NCBI GenBank assembly: GCA_045648985.1
Contig: JAZROZ010000024.1
Span: forward strand, 1 to 29,711
Origin: SIG437 sp045648985
GTDB lineage: Bacteria > Bacillota > Clostridia > UBA1381 > UBA9506
Direction: 5' to 3'
Length of the DNA stretch: 29,711 nucleotides
Shown here: positions 1 to 7,853 of the stretch, one piece after another
How positions within the stretch are numbered: the stretch's first letter is position 1
Layout of the letters: every line of letters starts with the position of its first letter
Notes under the pieces: generated by a model
Told to the model about the DNA's origin: nothing
What the model saw: the letters and a program-made list of their open reading frames with translations, nothing else
Database searches by the model: none
Program-made: the position numbers and the translations under genes

Positions 1-2
1 TT

Positions 3-32
3 ATTATATCATACTGCATCCGCACTTGTCAA
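3..32 (-). promoter_or_regulatory. Strong sigma-A-like promoter P1 pointing out of the window, rRNA/tRNA-operon style
   Basis: On the minus strand a perfect TTGACA (27-32) and a perfect TATAAT (3-8) are separated by 18 nt. An A-rich tract with GTTGAAAAAAGTTC lies directly upstream of the -35, like the UP-type tracts of stable-RNA promoters in Clostridia. No gene lies between it and the left edge, so the transcript must begin at or beyond the edge. That the target is an rRNA or tRNA operon is inference. Confidence 0.65.
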
Positions 33-82
33 GAACTTTTTTCAACTTTTTCAAACTTTCTTGTCTCTTAAGCGACAGCTTT

Positions 83-115
83 ATTATATTACCACATACC
101 TTACCCTATTGTCAA
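83..115 (-). promoter_or_regulatory. Second leftward promoter P2 in tandem with P1
   Basis: On the minus strand TTGACA (110-115) is followed by TAATAT at 18 nt (86-91), which overlaps a TATAAT at 21 nt (83-88). An imperfect palindrome (62-77, TGTCGCTTAAGAGACA on the minus strand) lies between P2 and P1. Tandem consensus promoters about 80 bp apart are typical of rRNA operons. The spacer is not fully settled, so confidence is lower than for P1. Confidence 0.5.
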
Positions 116-209
116 CCCCTTTTTTAAACTTTTTTTGAAAAAAATTGAACTTTTTATTAATGAAATAAAAATTACAGATAAACTTTTTGTAAATACATTT
201 TCAAACCTA

Positions 210-239
210 TTGACTAGATTTTTTATTATCTAATATAAT
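210..239 (+). promoter_or_regulatory. Sigma-A-like promoter of the exporter operon
   Basis: TTGACT (210-215) and a perfect TATAAT (234-239) are separated by 18 nt. The expected start of transcription near 246 gives a leader of about 34 nt before the ATG at 280, which has AAAGGAGG at 264-271. This rules out the in-frame ATG at 247 as the start, because it would lie at the very 5' end of the mRNA with no ribosome site. Confidence 0.75.
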
Positions 240-279
240 CAAAGCAATGAATGATTTTATTCCAAAGGAGGATTTTGGT

Positions 280-1956
280 ATGTCTCTTTTCAAAAAGATG
301 ATTAATCCCACTTCAATCATCAGTTTTATTAAAAGCAACAGAAAGAAGGTCATTATTTCTTCTATTATAATATTGGTTATTTTAATCGGTATTATACTTG
401 CAAGTTTTTCAAACAAATCTGAGCCTGTTGCGGCAACTGCTACGGCATTTGTTGACAGAGGTAATATTACTCAGATAATTGAAGGCAGCGGAACAATAGA
501 AGCGATTGACCAATATGAAATCACATCGCTCGTTTCAGGTGATATTCTCTTTGACTATTTTGAAGAAGGAGATATCATTGAAAAAGATGCATTAATGTAT
601 CAAATTGATACAAAAGACCTTGACAACAGTATAAAAAAGACAAATTTATCTGTGGAGAAAGCTCAGCTTTCCTATAAGAATGCGGTAGATGCTGTAAATG
701 ATTTAAATATCAAGGCAGACTCAAAAGGCACAATAACAAATCTTTACATAAAACAAGGAGACAAGATTTCAAGCGGAACGAAAATTGCTGATATCGTTGA
801 TAATCAAACGATGACACTTACAATCGATTTTCTTGCTGCATTTGCTGAAAACATAACCGTTGGTCAGACGGCAAATGTAGAGCTTATTGGTTCATTTTCT
901 ACCACAAACGGTGTTGTCAGTCATGTGTCAACAGGTTCTATGCCTAACCAGTATGGCGTCTCCGTAACAGCAGTTAAGATTGATGTTACAAATCCCGGAG
1001 CCATTTTACAGGGTGACAAAGCAACGGCAACTGTAGGTGATTATGCCTGCAATGCACCCGGCACATTTGACTACAAAAACTCATCTGTAGTAACTGCAGA
1101 AGCAAGCGGTACAGTAAAAACTTTGAACGTTGCTGAAGATGACATTGTTTTTAATGGCAAGGTCCTTGCTGTTTTAGAAAATTCCTCCGTTCAGGATTCA
1201 CTCACACAAAGCAGAATATCTCTTGAAGATGCTAAGCTTTCTTTAGAAAACAATTATGATAATCTTGAAAACTATAACATAGTAGCTCCTATTTCAGGAA
1301 AGGTTATTCAAAAAAATATTAAAGCAGGAGAAAAGCTTGATAACTCAAACAATTCTTCTCCAATGGCTATCATTTCTGACTTATCTTCATTGGTATTTAC
1401 AATAAGCATTGATGAACTTGACATTTCCCAAATTGAAGTCGGACAAAAAGTTTCTATCACTGCTGATGCATTAGAAGGACAGAACTTTACCGGAGTTGTT
1501 GATAATATAAGCATTGTCGGCACATCCTCTAACGGAGTTACATCTTATCCTGTAAAAGTACTTATAGATAACAGCGAAGAATCAGACCTTATCCCTGGTA
1601 TGAACGTTGATGCAACAATTGTTGTTGAGTCTAAGGAAAATGTATTAAGAGTTCCGACTACTGCTGTAAACAGGGGAAATACTGTAACTTTATCAGACGG
1701 CACAAAAGCGGAAGTCAAAATTGGCTTATCCGATGGAACATACGTAGAAATTATAGAAGGTCTTAACGAAGGTGACGAAATCATTGTGCCTGTTGTCAAT
1801 GTTTCTTCTGATTTTATGACTACAATGATGGGAATGCACGGCGGGATGCCTAATGCTATGCAAGGTGGCATGCCAGGCGGCGGAATGCCGGGCGGCGGAA
1901 TGCCAAGCGGAGCGCGTTCAGGTGGCGGTATGCAAGGTGGAGGCGGCAGACCATGA
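280..1956 (+). CDS. Membrane-fusion (HlyD/RND-adaptor-like) subunit of a MacB-type ABC exporter
   Basis: This 558-aa adaptor should link the downstream ABC ATPase and permease to the cell exterior, as YknX does for YknYZ in Bacillus. The ATG at 280 has AAAGGAGG 8 nt upstream. One N-terminal membrane segment (about residues 24-43) is followed by an outside domain. Two successive lipoyl/barrel-sandwich plus beta-barrel modules are visible (about 58-255 and 265-500), the second with the usual APISGKV motif. That makes it much longer than the usual 350-400 aa. The last ~45 residues are a Met/Gly-rich tail with GGMPGGGM repeats. The stop overlaps the ATPase start (ATGA), so the two are translationally coupled. 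The exported substrate cannot be told; antimicrobial peptides or drugs are possible. Family assignment is firm. Confidence 0.88.
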   Translation: MSLFKKMINPTSIISFIKSNRKKVIISSIIILVILIGIILASFSNKSEPVAATATAFVDRGNITQIIEGSGTIEAIDQYEITSLVSGDILFDYFEEGDIIEKDALMYQIDTKDLDNSIKKTNLSVEKAQLSYKNAVDAVNDLNIKADSKGTITNLYIKQGDKISSGTKIADIVDNQTMTLTIDFLAAFAENITVGQTANVELIGSFSTTNGVVSHVSTGSMPNQYGVSVTAVKIDVTNPGAILQGDKATATVGDYACNAPGTFDYKNSSVVTAEASGTVKTLNVAEDDIVFNGKVLAVLENSSVQDSLTQSRISLEDAKLSLENNYDNLENYNIVAPISGKVIQKNIKAGEKLDNSNNSSPMAIISDLSSLVFTISIDELDISQIEVGQKVSITADALEGQNFTGVVDNISIVGTSSNGVTSYPVKVLIDNSEESDLIPGMNVDATIVVESKENVLRVPTTAVNRGNTVTLSDGTKAEVKIGLSDGTYVEIIEGLNEGDEIIVPVVNVSSDFMTTMMGMHGGMPNAMQGGMPGGGMPGGGMPSGARSGGGMQGGGGRP

Positions 1957-2657
1957 TGACTCCTATTATTGAATTTAGAGATATTTATAAAATATATTCT
2001 ATGGGTGAAAACGAAGTTCGTGCCGTAAATGGCATTTCATTTACCGTAAATCGTGGAGAGTTTGTTGCGGTTGTCGGTGCATCAGGTTCAGGAAAATCTA
2101 CTTGTATGAATATTATCGGTTGTCTCGACACCCCAACTTCAGGAACATATCTTTTAGATGGTGTAGATGTCAGCACTATGAACGAAAAGCAGCTTGCCCA
2201 CGTGAGAAACAAAGAGCTTGGCTTTATATTTCAGCAATATAATCTTATCCCCAAGCTTACGATACTTGAAAATGTTGAGCTTCCTTTATTATATAAAGGA
2301 GTGAAAGGAACAGAACGTACAGAGCTTGCAAAAAACGCCTTAAAGCGCGTTGGATTACTTGACCAGCTTGAAAAACTCCCATCGCAGCTCTCCGGTGGTC
2401 AACAGCAAAGAGCATCTATTGCTCGTGCATTAGCAGGAAATCCACCTGTCATTCTCGCCGACGAGCCTACGGGGGCGCTTGACTCAAAAACAGGCAAGGA
2501 TGTCTTGGATTTTTTGAAAAAACTCCACACAGACGGAACAACCGTTGTGTTAATTACTCATGACAACTCCATAGCAGACCAGATTCCGCGAGTTATCAGG
2601 ATACACGATGGCGAAATCGTTTCCGATATAGTAAAGGAGGGTACACTATGGGCTTAA
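1953..2657 (+). CDS. ABC transporter ATPase, MacB/LolD/YknY type
   Basis: This 234-aa ATPase powers the exporter formed with its two neighbours. Walker A (GASGSGKST, residues 42-50), Q-loop (FQQYN), signature LSGGQ (146-150, within LSGGQQQRAS), Walker B with ADEPTG (about 168-174) and the H-loop (ITHD) are all intact. The length is normal for the family. Its start overlaps the adaptor stop by 4 bp, and its own end overlaps the permease start by 10 bp, so the three genes form one tight operon. It does not look like a nutrient importer, since no binding-protein gene is present. Confidence 0.95.
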   Translation: MMTPIIEFRDIYKIYSMGENEVRAVNGISFTVNRGEFVAVVGASGSGKSTCMNIIGCLDTPTSGTYLLDGVDVSTMNEKQLAHVRNKELGFIFQQYNLIPKLTILENVELPLLYKGVKGTERTELAKNALKRVGLLDQLEKLPSQLSGGQQQRASIARALAGNPPVILADEPTGALDSKTGKDVLDFLKKLHTDGTTVVLITHDNSIADQIPRVIRIHDGEIVSDIVKEGTLWA

Positions 2658-3826
2658 AACAATCCTTTATGTTGGCGCTTAAGAGTCTTGCATCAAGCAA
2701 GATGCGCTCGTTTCTTACTATGCTTGGTATTATCATCGGTGTTGCATCTGTTATAGCCCTAGTTAGTATAGTCAGCGGTTTTTCAGATGAAATGGTTTCA
2801 TCCTTTGAAAGTATGGGTACTAACAAGATTACGGTAAACGTTATGGGAAGAGGAAGCAGCAGAAGAGTTGAGCCTGATGAGATGCATGATTTGGCGGATG
2901 AACACCCTGATTTGATTGAACACGTTACCCCAACTGTTTCCATTCAGAATGCAACTGTAAAAAAAGGGACAACCAGTATCACGTCATCCGTAACCGGTTC
3001 CAATGAATTCTACGATGAGATTAATACAAAAGAAATGGGAAGCGGAAATTTTCTTACATATCTTGACGTAGAACAAAGACTTAAAAAATGTGTAATCGGT
3101 ACATATGTCAGTCAGGAGCTTTTCGGAACTAAAAATTCCGTTGGACAGACTCTCAAAATAAACGGAAACTCATTTACAGTTTCAGGTGTTTTTGAAGAAA
3201 TAGCAGACAGCGAAGAAAACTCTGCCGATGACATCATAGTAATCCCCTACACTATTGCGCAGAAGATGTCTTTTATGGGTATTGTTTCAAGCTACACTTT
3301 CACAGGAGCAAACAAAGATACTATCGATGTCGCAAAAACTACTATTGAAAACTTTTTATATTCAAAGTTTGAGGATACAAACGCATACACAGTTATCAGT
3401 ATGGCAGAAGCTGTAGATACGATTAACGAGCTTATGGGTATGGTTTCATCTATTTTAGTCGGAATCGCTGCAATCTCGCTTTTAGTCGGCGGAATAGGAA
3501 TTATGAATATTATGCTTGTTTCCGTAACGGAAAGAACTCGCGAAATAGGTATAAGAAAAGCAGTAGGCGCATCCCCCTGGGATATTTTAAGTCAGTTTGT
3601 TGTTGAAGCTATCACAACAAGTGCCGTGGGCGGTGTTATAGGCATTGTAGTAGGCATAGCTGCGGCAAAAATGCTTGCAAATGCCGTCGGCCTTCCATCT
3701 ACCATATCTATAGGAGCCGTACTTATTGCGTTTGGTGTTTCAGCTGGAATTGGTATTATATTTGGTTATCTGCCTGCTAAAAAAGCGGCAAAACTAAACC
3801 CAATTGATGCTCTGCGTCACGATTAA
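2648..3826 (+). CDS. ABC transporter permease, MacB/FtsX family (YknZ-like)
   Basis: The 392-aa permease has one N-terminal membrane segment (about residues 18-42), a large outside MacB_PCD-type domain (about 43-265), and a C-terminal FtsX domain with three membrane segments (about 270-380). Between them is the usual SVTERTREIGIRKAVGA motif. The end, NPIDALRHD, matches the family's normal C-terminus, so it is complete. AAAGGAGG lies 7 nt before the ATG, inside the ATPase gene. The stop codon (3824-3826) runs into the terminal inverted repeat of repeat copy A. With the adaptor and ATPase it forms a MacAB/YknXYZ-like exporter of unknown substrate. Confidence 0.93.
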   Translation: MGLKQSFMLALKSLASSKMRSFLTMLGIIIGVASVIALVSIVSGFSDEMVSSFESMGTNKITVNVMGRGSSRRVEPDEMHDLADEHPDLIEHVTPTVSIQNATVKKGTTSITSSVTGSNEFYDEINTKEMGSGNFLTYLDVEQRLKKCVIGTYVSQELFGTKNSVGQTLKINGNSFTVSGVFEEIADSEENSADDIIVIPYTIAQKMSFMGIVSSYTFTGANKDTIDVAKTTIENFLYSKFEDTNAYTVISMAEAVDTINELMGMVSSILVGIAAISLLVGGIGIMNIMLVSVTERTREIGIRKAVGASPWDILSQFVVEAITTSAVGGVIGIVVGIAAAKMLANAVGLPSTISIGAVLIAFGVSAGIGIIFGYLPAKKAAKLNPIDALRHD

Positions 3827-4096
3827 CCCAAAGAGAGCAATCCGAACCTGCCTCAAACGGTGAAATTTTGGCATCTTTCAGCTTGTCATCTTCGCAAGGC
3901 AGCAAGCCTTGCTTCATCTTCCGTACCAAAATCTGCTCAAAATTTCTTTCGTTTAGGTCATAGAATTTTAGAGTGCAGATTTTTGGTTGCGGAAGGCAAA
4001 AATGCAGGTAATCCTGACGGATTACCGAGTATTTTAACACATCGAAAGCGGAAATCCGCCTCTAAAAATCAGAGTTTGGATTACTGTCTTTCGGTT
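3825..4096 (+). repeat. Copy A of a ~273-bp dispersed repeat with terminal inverted repeats (MITE-like)
   Basis: This 272-bp block is about 85% identical by eye to the reverse complement of 22336-22609. Its ends, AACCCAAAGAGAGCAATCC (left) and the inverse of AACCGAAAGACAGTAATCC (right), match at 16 of 19 positions. Two internal hairpins are visible: GCAAGGC/GCCTTGC (3894-3912) and GGTAATCC/GGATTACC (4007-4026). It fills almost the whole gap between the permease and the SLH gene. No transposase is present. A short open frame across it is not conserved in copy B, where a 1-nt difference breaks the frame, so I call the element non-coding. Whether it moves as DNA or acts as RNA is unknown. Confidence 0.85.
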
Positions 4097-4113
4097 AAGA
4101 AAGGAAGATTTTT

Positions 4114-6360
4114 ATGATAAGGAAAATAACGGCAATCATACTCACTCTACTGCTGGTCTGTCAAACATCAGTTTTCGCAGCAGATGAATATGATTATAAA
4201 AAAGTATTGCAGACACTTGGTGCAATCGACAAAAATAGTGAGTTTACTATGGATTCTTATATTACACGTGCACAGTTTACCAAAATGTCGGTTATGATTT
4301 CAGCGCAGAGAGATTATGTAGCAACCAATTTATCAGTTGCTCCTTTCGTTGACGTATCACATAAGCACTGGAGTGCGCCATACGTACATATCGCCGTTAC
4401 AAATGGCATTATAAACGGATATATTGATGGTACATTTAAGCCCGAAAAGAATATCAAATATGAAGAAGCCATTACAATAGCATTAAAAATTTTAGGATAT
4501 ACAAATGATGACTTCGGTGTGTCTTGGCCAAACGGTCAGCTTGGAATGGCGGACAAAATAGGACTTACTGATAATATTGATGTAAAAGTAGGACAATATA
4601 TTAACCGTGCCGACACTATAAAGCTTCTTTATAATACTCTTTGTACTCCATCAAAAAACAGTTCAGCAGATTATGTTAACTCGATTGGTTATACAATAAA
4701 TGATGATGTTACTATTATTGCGACAAACAAACAGGATTCTTCTGTGAAAACAGACAGTGTCTATACATCTGCAGGAACATTTAAAATAAATGACGATTTT
4801 GATTATAGTACTGTAGGAAAAGACGGCAGCATTGTTGTAAAAAATAGCGAGCTTATTTTGTTCCTGCCTGATGAAGCAGGCAAGACATATGATACATATA
4901 CTGTCTATGCCCCGCTTTCAAATGATGTATTAGTATATAAAAACGGCAATATCACAAATCTTGGAATTTCCACTTCTACAACAGTATATAGTAACGGTCA
5001 GCAATCGACACTTAAAGCTATGCTTCAGTCTTTAGATATCGGCTATACTTTAAATGTCAGCAGAAAATCTGACGGTTCTGTGGACTATGTAACTATCCTT
5101 TCAAATAGCTTAGAGGGTCCGTTTATCGCATCAAGTTCTGTTATATCAGGCTTTTCAAATGTTCAAACAGTTATAAGAGATGGTGTTAAATCCTCAATAA
5201 ATGCGCTGAAAACTAATGATGTGTTATATTATTCAGAAGCACTTTCGACAGTGTGGGCATACACAAAAAAGGTTACGGGTATTTATGAAGCTGCTACACC
5301 TAACAAAGATACACCACAGAGTGTAACTGTTTCTGGGCAAACCTATAGCTTAGAGGGCTCTAATGCCTATAATGCTCTTTCGTCTCAGGGAACTTTAAAC
5401 TTTGGTGATACTATTACGCTCCTTTTGGGAAGAAATGGTGATGTTGCAGGTGTAATAGGAGCACAAAGTTTGTCATCTCAGGAAGAAATCGCAGGTTATC
5501 TAATTGCCTCAGGACAGAAACAGTTTACTAACTCATCAGGTGATGTATATAATTCACTTTATGTTTCCGTTGTTCAAACTGACGGAAAGGTTTATGAATA
5601 TACAACAAAATCAAATTATTCACAAATGGTGAACTCGATTGTAACAGTTTCCTTTAAAGATGGCAAAGCAAATCTTAAAAAAGAGCAAAAACAAAGCACG
5701 TTGTCAGGTACTGTTGATTATGAAACAATGAAAATTGGAAGTTATAGCTTAGCAGATGATATTGAAATTTTAGATGTTTCTTCTACTAATTCAGGTGATG
5801 TAGCTTTATATAAAAACATATTCCCTCAAAGGCTTGACGGCGCTAAGCTCTCAGCTTCAAGCATATTATACTTTAGCAAAAATAAAGCAGGCGAAATAAA
5901 TAAAATGGTACTTAACAACTATACAGGCGACATATATACGTACGGCATTGTGACAAAAGCTGAAAAAAGTGCAAATGGTAATTCTGCATCATATACATAC
6001 ATCACAGACGGAACAACACAGAGTATATCTTCATCATCAATATTTTCTGTTATATCCGGTCAGCCTGCGAAATTCGTGATAAGCGGAGGCAGAGTTTCTT
6101 CAATTATGTCGCTTACTAACACAGACGGTTATGCTTCTTCATTAACTGCCACAGAACTTAAGGCAGGCTCTAAAACATATCAACTAAGCGACAAAGTAGT
6201 AATTTATGAAAAGACAATTGCAACAACCTACGCCTACCTTGATATGCCTCTTTCTGAGCTTATAGAGCATCAGGATGAATATAACATCAAAGCATATATT
6301 GATGATAATAAAAACACGGGCGGACGTGTCAGGGTTATTATAGCAGAAAGAATTGTCTGA
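4114..6360 (+). CDS. Secreted S-layer homology (SLH) domain surface protein
   Basis: The 748-aa protein begins with a clear signal peptide (basic MIRK, hydrophobic core, cleavage near A22/A23). The N-terminal ~180 residues hold SLH repeats. The best is about residues 70-125, with FVDVSHKHW followed by NGIINGYIDGTFKPEKNI. Flanking partial repeats are at about 40-65 (ITRAQFTKM) and 150-175 (INRADTIKLLY). SLH domains bind pyruvylated secondary cell-wall glycan, so the protein should sit on the outer wall. The remaining ~560 residues are Ser/Thr-rich and beta-like with no domain I recognise. The start is preceded by AAGGAAG. It lies just after repeat copy A and ends at a terminator. A link to the CsaB fusion at 12936-15170 is inferred from the known SLH-CsaB partnership. 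Confidence 0.88.
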   Translation: MIRKITAIILTLLLVCQTSVFAADEYDYKKVLQTLGAIDKNSEFTMDSYITRAQFTKMSVMISAQRDYVATNLSVAPFVDVSHKHWSAPYVHIAVTNGIINGYIDGTFKPEKNIKYEEAITIALKILGYTNDDFGVSWPNGQLGMADKIGLTDNIDVKVGQYINRADTIKLLYNTLCTPSKNSSADYVNSIGYTINDDVTIIATNKQDSSVKTDSVYTSAGTFKINDDFDYSTVGKDGSIVVKNSELILFLPDEAGKTYDTYTVYAPLSNDVLVYKNGNITNLGISTSTTVYSNGQQSTLKAMLQSLDIGYTLNVSRKSDGSVDYVTILSNSLEGPFIASSSVISGFSNVQTVIRDGVKSSINALKTNDVLYYSEALSTVWAYTKKVTGIYEAATPNKDTPQSVTVSGQTYSLEGSNAYNALSSQGTLNFGDTITLLLGRNGDVAGVIGAQSLSSQEEIAGYLIASGQKQFTNSSGDVYNSLYVSVVQTDGKVYEYTTKSNYSQMVNSIVTVSFKDGKANLKKEQKQSTLSGTVDYETMKIGSYSLADDIEILDVSSTNSGDVALYKNIFPQRLDGAKLSASSILYFSKNKAGEINKMVLNNYTGDIYTYGIVTKAEKSANGNSASYTYITDGTTQSISSSSIFSVISGQPAKFVISGGRVSSIMSLTNTDGYASSLTATELKAGSKTYQLSDKVVIYEKTIATTYAYLDMPLSELIEHQDEYNIKAYIDDNKNTGGRVRVIIAERIV

Positions 6361-6377
6361 AATATGCAACAGCAAAC

Positions 6378-6410
6378 AAAAAACTCAGTTCAAAACGAAC
6401 TGAGTTTTTT
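6378..6410. terminator. Bidirectional intrinsic terminator
   Basis: A 14-bp perfect stem (6378-6391 with 6397-6410; core ACTCAGTTC/GAACTGAGT) with loop AAAAC has T-runs on both strands. It separates the converging SLH gene (+, stop at 6360) and MATE gene (-, stop at 6426), and can end both transcripts. Confidence 0.93.
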
Positions 6411-6425
6411 TGTTTTAACTATTAA

Positions 6426-7793
6426 TTATATTTCTTCTTTTGTTGTTTCTACTATTTTATTTGTCTTCCACTTTCCTGAAAGCAGGAAGATTAACGCTAC
6501 TACAGCCGAGATTCCTGATGCAAATGGAGCACCAAGTCCCACACCGAAAAGCCCCATTTTAAGTACCATACCGAAAAGGAAGGACATTGGTATTCTTATT
6601 AAAACTGCTGACAGAGCATTATTAATAAGTGAGAACGTCGTATGCCCTGCACCGATAAACAAACCGTTAAAGCAGAACAAGAATGGTACTGTTACGTAGT
6701 CAAATCTAAATGATTTCATATACTCTACGCCTTTTTCTATCATATCAGCATCATCACTGAAAATTCTAAGGCAAGCCTCAGGCCATAGTGAAACTATGAT
6801 AAATACTATTACACTTATTATACATGCCATTATTATGCCAACAAACGTGGTTTTTACTGCACGTTTTTCTTCACCTGCACCTAAGTTTTGTGCGCCCATA
6901 GCTGAAACCGACGAGCTTATTGCAGCAGCGGGAAGAATTGCAAAGGAATTTATTTTTCCGACAGCGCCAACTGCGGCTGACTCCATAACACCGAGCGAAT
7001 TTACAAGGGTCGTTAAAAACAAGAATGAAAGGCTTGTTGCAATGTTCTGAACAGAAGTCGGGACTCCGACTTTTAAGAGCATTTTAAGTCTTTCCTTTTT
7101 TATCTTAAACGAAGAAAGCTCAAAATCAAATACAAAATCATTCTTTTTCAAATAGATTATACAAAGAATTACGCTTATAGCCTGTGAAACTACAGTAGCA
7201 ATTGCAGCACCCGTTGCTCCCATATTGAACTTAGCTACCAAAAGTACATCTAATACAATATTTACAACACACGCGATTGCAACAAATATGAGTGGATTTT
7301 TACTGTCGCCCATTCCACGCATGACGGCAGAAAGTGCGTTATATGCAAAAATAAATATTGTACCAAGCATTGTAACGAAGAAATAGCTTTTAGCCTCAGA
7401 AAATGATTCTGCAGGTGTTTGAATTAACGTAAGTAACGGGTCTGTTACCGCTATCATCAAAACTGTGAGCACTGCGGCAAGAATACCAAGTGTCGAGAAA
7501 AGTGTTCCTATCGTTTCTTTTAATAAATCTCTACGCCCAGCTCCTAAATATTGCCCTATCAAAACTGTTGCACCTACCGACAAGCCAAAAACCATATTGG
7601 TTATTAAAAATGTCACCTGAGAGCCTATGTTTACTCCTGACATACTCACAGGACCAGCAAACTGGCCAACAACAATCATATCCACAACACTGTAAAGTGA
7701 TTGAATTAGGTTAGATAAAAGCACAGGAGCTGAAAATAATAACAGCTGTGTTACAACGTTTCCTTGTGCAAGGTTTTTTTCAAATTTACTCAT
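6426..7793 (-). CDS. MATE family multidrug/Na+ (or H+) antiporter
   Basis: The 455-aa membrane protein has about 12 hydrophobic segments in two similar halves. It carries the family's N-terminal PVLLSNLIQSLYSVVDMI stretch and an RGMGDSKNPL loop, as in the clostridial NorM/DinF-like branch. It should export cationic drugs or metabolites driven by an ion gradient; the substrate is not readable. An AAGAGGT ribosome site lies 11 nt before the ATG. It is the last gene of the minus-strand run that begins with the CsaB fusion, 60 bp after formate-THF ligase. Transcription ends at the shared terminator at 6378-6410. Confidence 0.93.
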   Translation of the reverse strand: MSKFEKNLAQGNVVTQLLLFSAPVLLSNLIQSLYSVVDMIVVGQFAGPVSMSGVNIGSQVTFLITNMVFGLSVGATVLIGQYLGAGRRDLLKETIGTLFSTLGILAAVLTVLMIAVTDPLLTLIQTPAESFSEAKSYFFVTMLGTIFIFAYNALSAVMRGMGDSKNPLIFVAIACVVNIVLDVLLVAKFNMGATGAAIATVVSQAISVILCIIYLKKNDFVFDFELSSFKIKKERLKMLLKVGVPTSVQNIATSLSFLFLTTLVNSLGVMESAAVGAVGKINSFAILPAAAISSSVSAMGAQNLGAGEEKRAVKTTFVGIIMACIISVIVFIIVSLWPEACLRIFSDDADMIEKGVEYMKSFRFDYVTVPFLFCFNGLFIGAGHTTFSLINNALSAVLIRIPMSFLFGMVLKMGLFGVGLGAPFASGISAVVALIFLLSGKWKTNKIVETTKEEI

Positions 7794-7853
7794 TTTATGT
7801 ATTACCTCTTATGTCTTTCCTTAACAATTTCTCTTTTATAACAACACAAGTGA

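Noticed and set aside
247..279. Earlier ATG for the exporter adaptor at 247
   Set aside because: It would fall at the expected transcription start with no ribosome site, and the AAAGGAGG at 264-271 would be coding. The ATG at 280 is correctly spaced.
3777..4040. 87-aa open frame on the minus strand over repeat copy A
   Set aside because: It begins inside the repeat and runs antisense into the permease gene's end; it is a by-product of the repeat sequence.
3860..4117. 85-aa open frame on the plus strand before the SLH gene
   Set aside because: It lies inside repeat copy A, and copy B has a 1-nt loop difference that breaks the frame. No ribosome site or protein-like composition supports it.
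6364..6699. 111-aa plus-strand frame after the SLH gene
   Set aside because: It runs across the terminator and then antisense to the MATE gene; no support.
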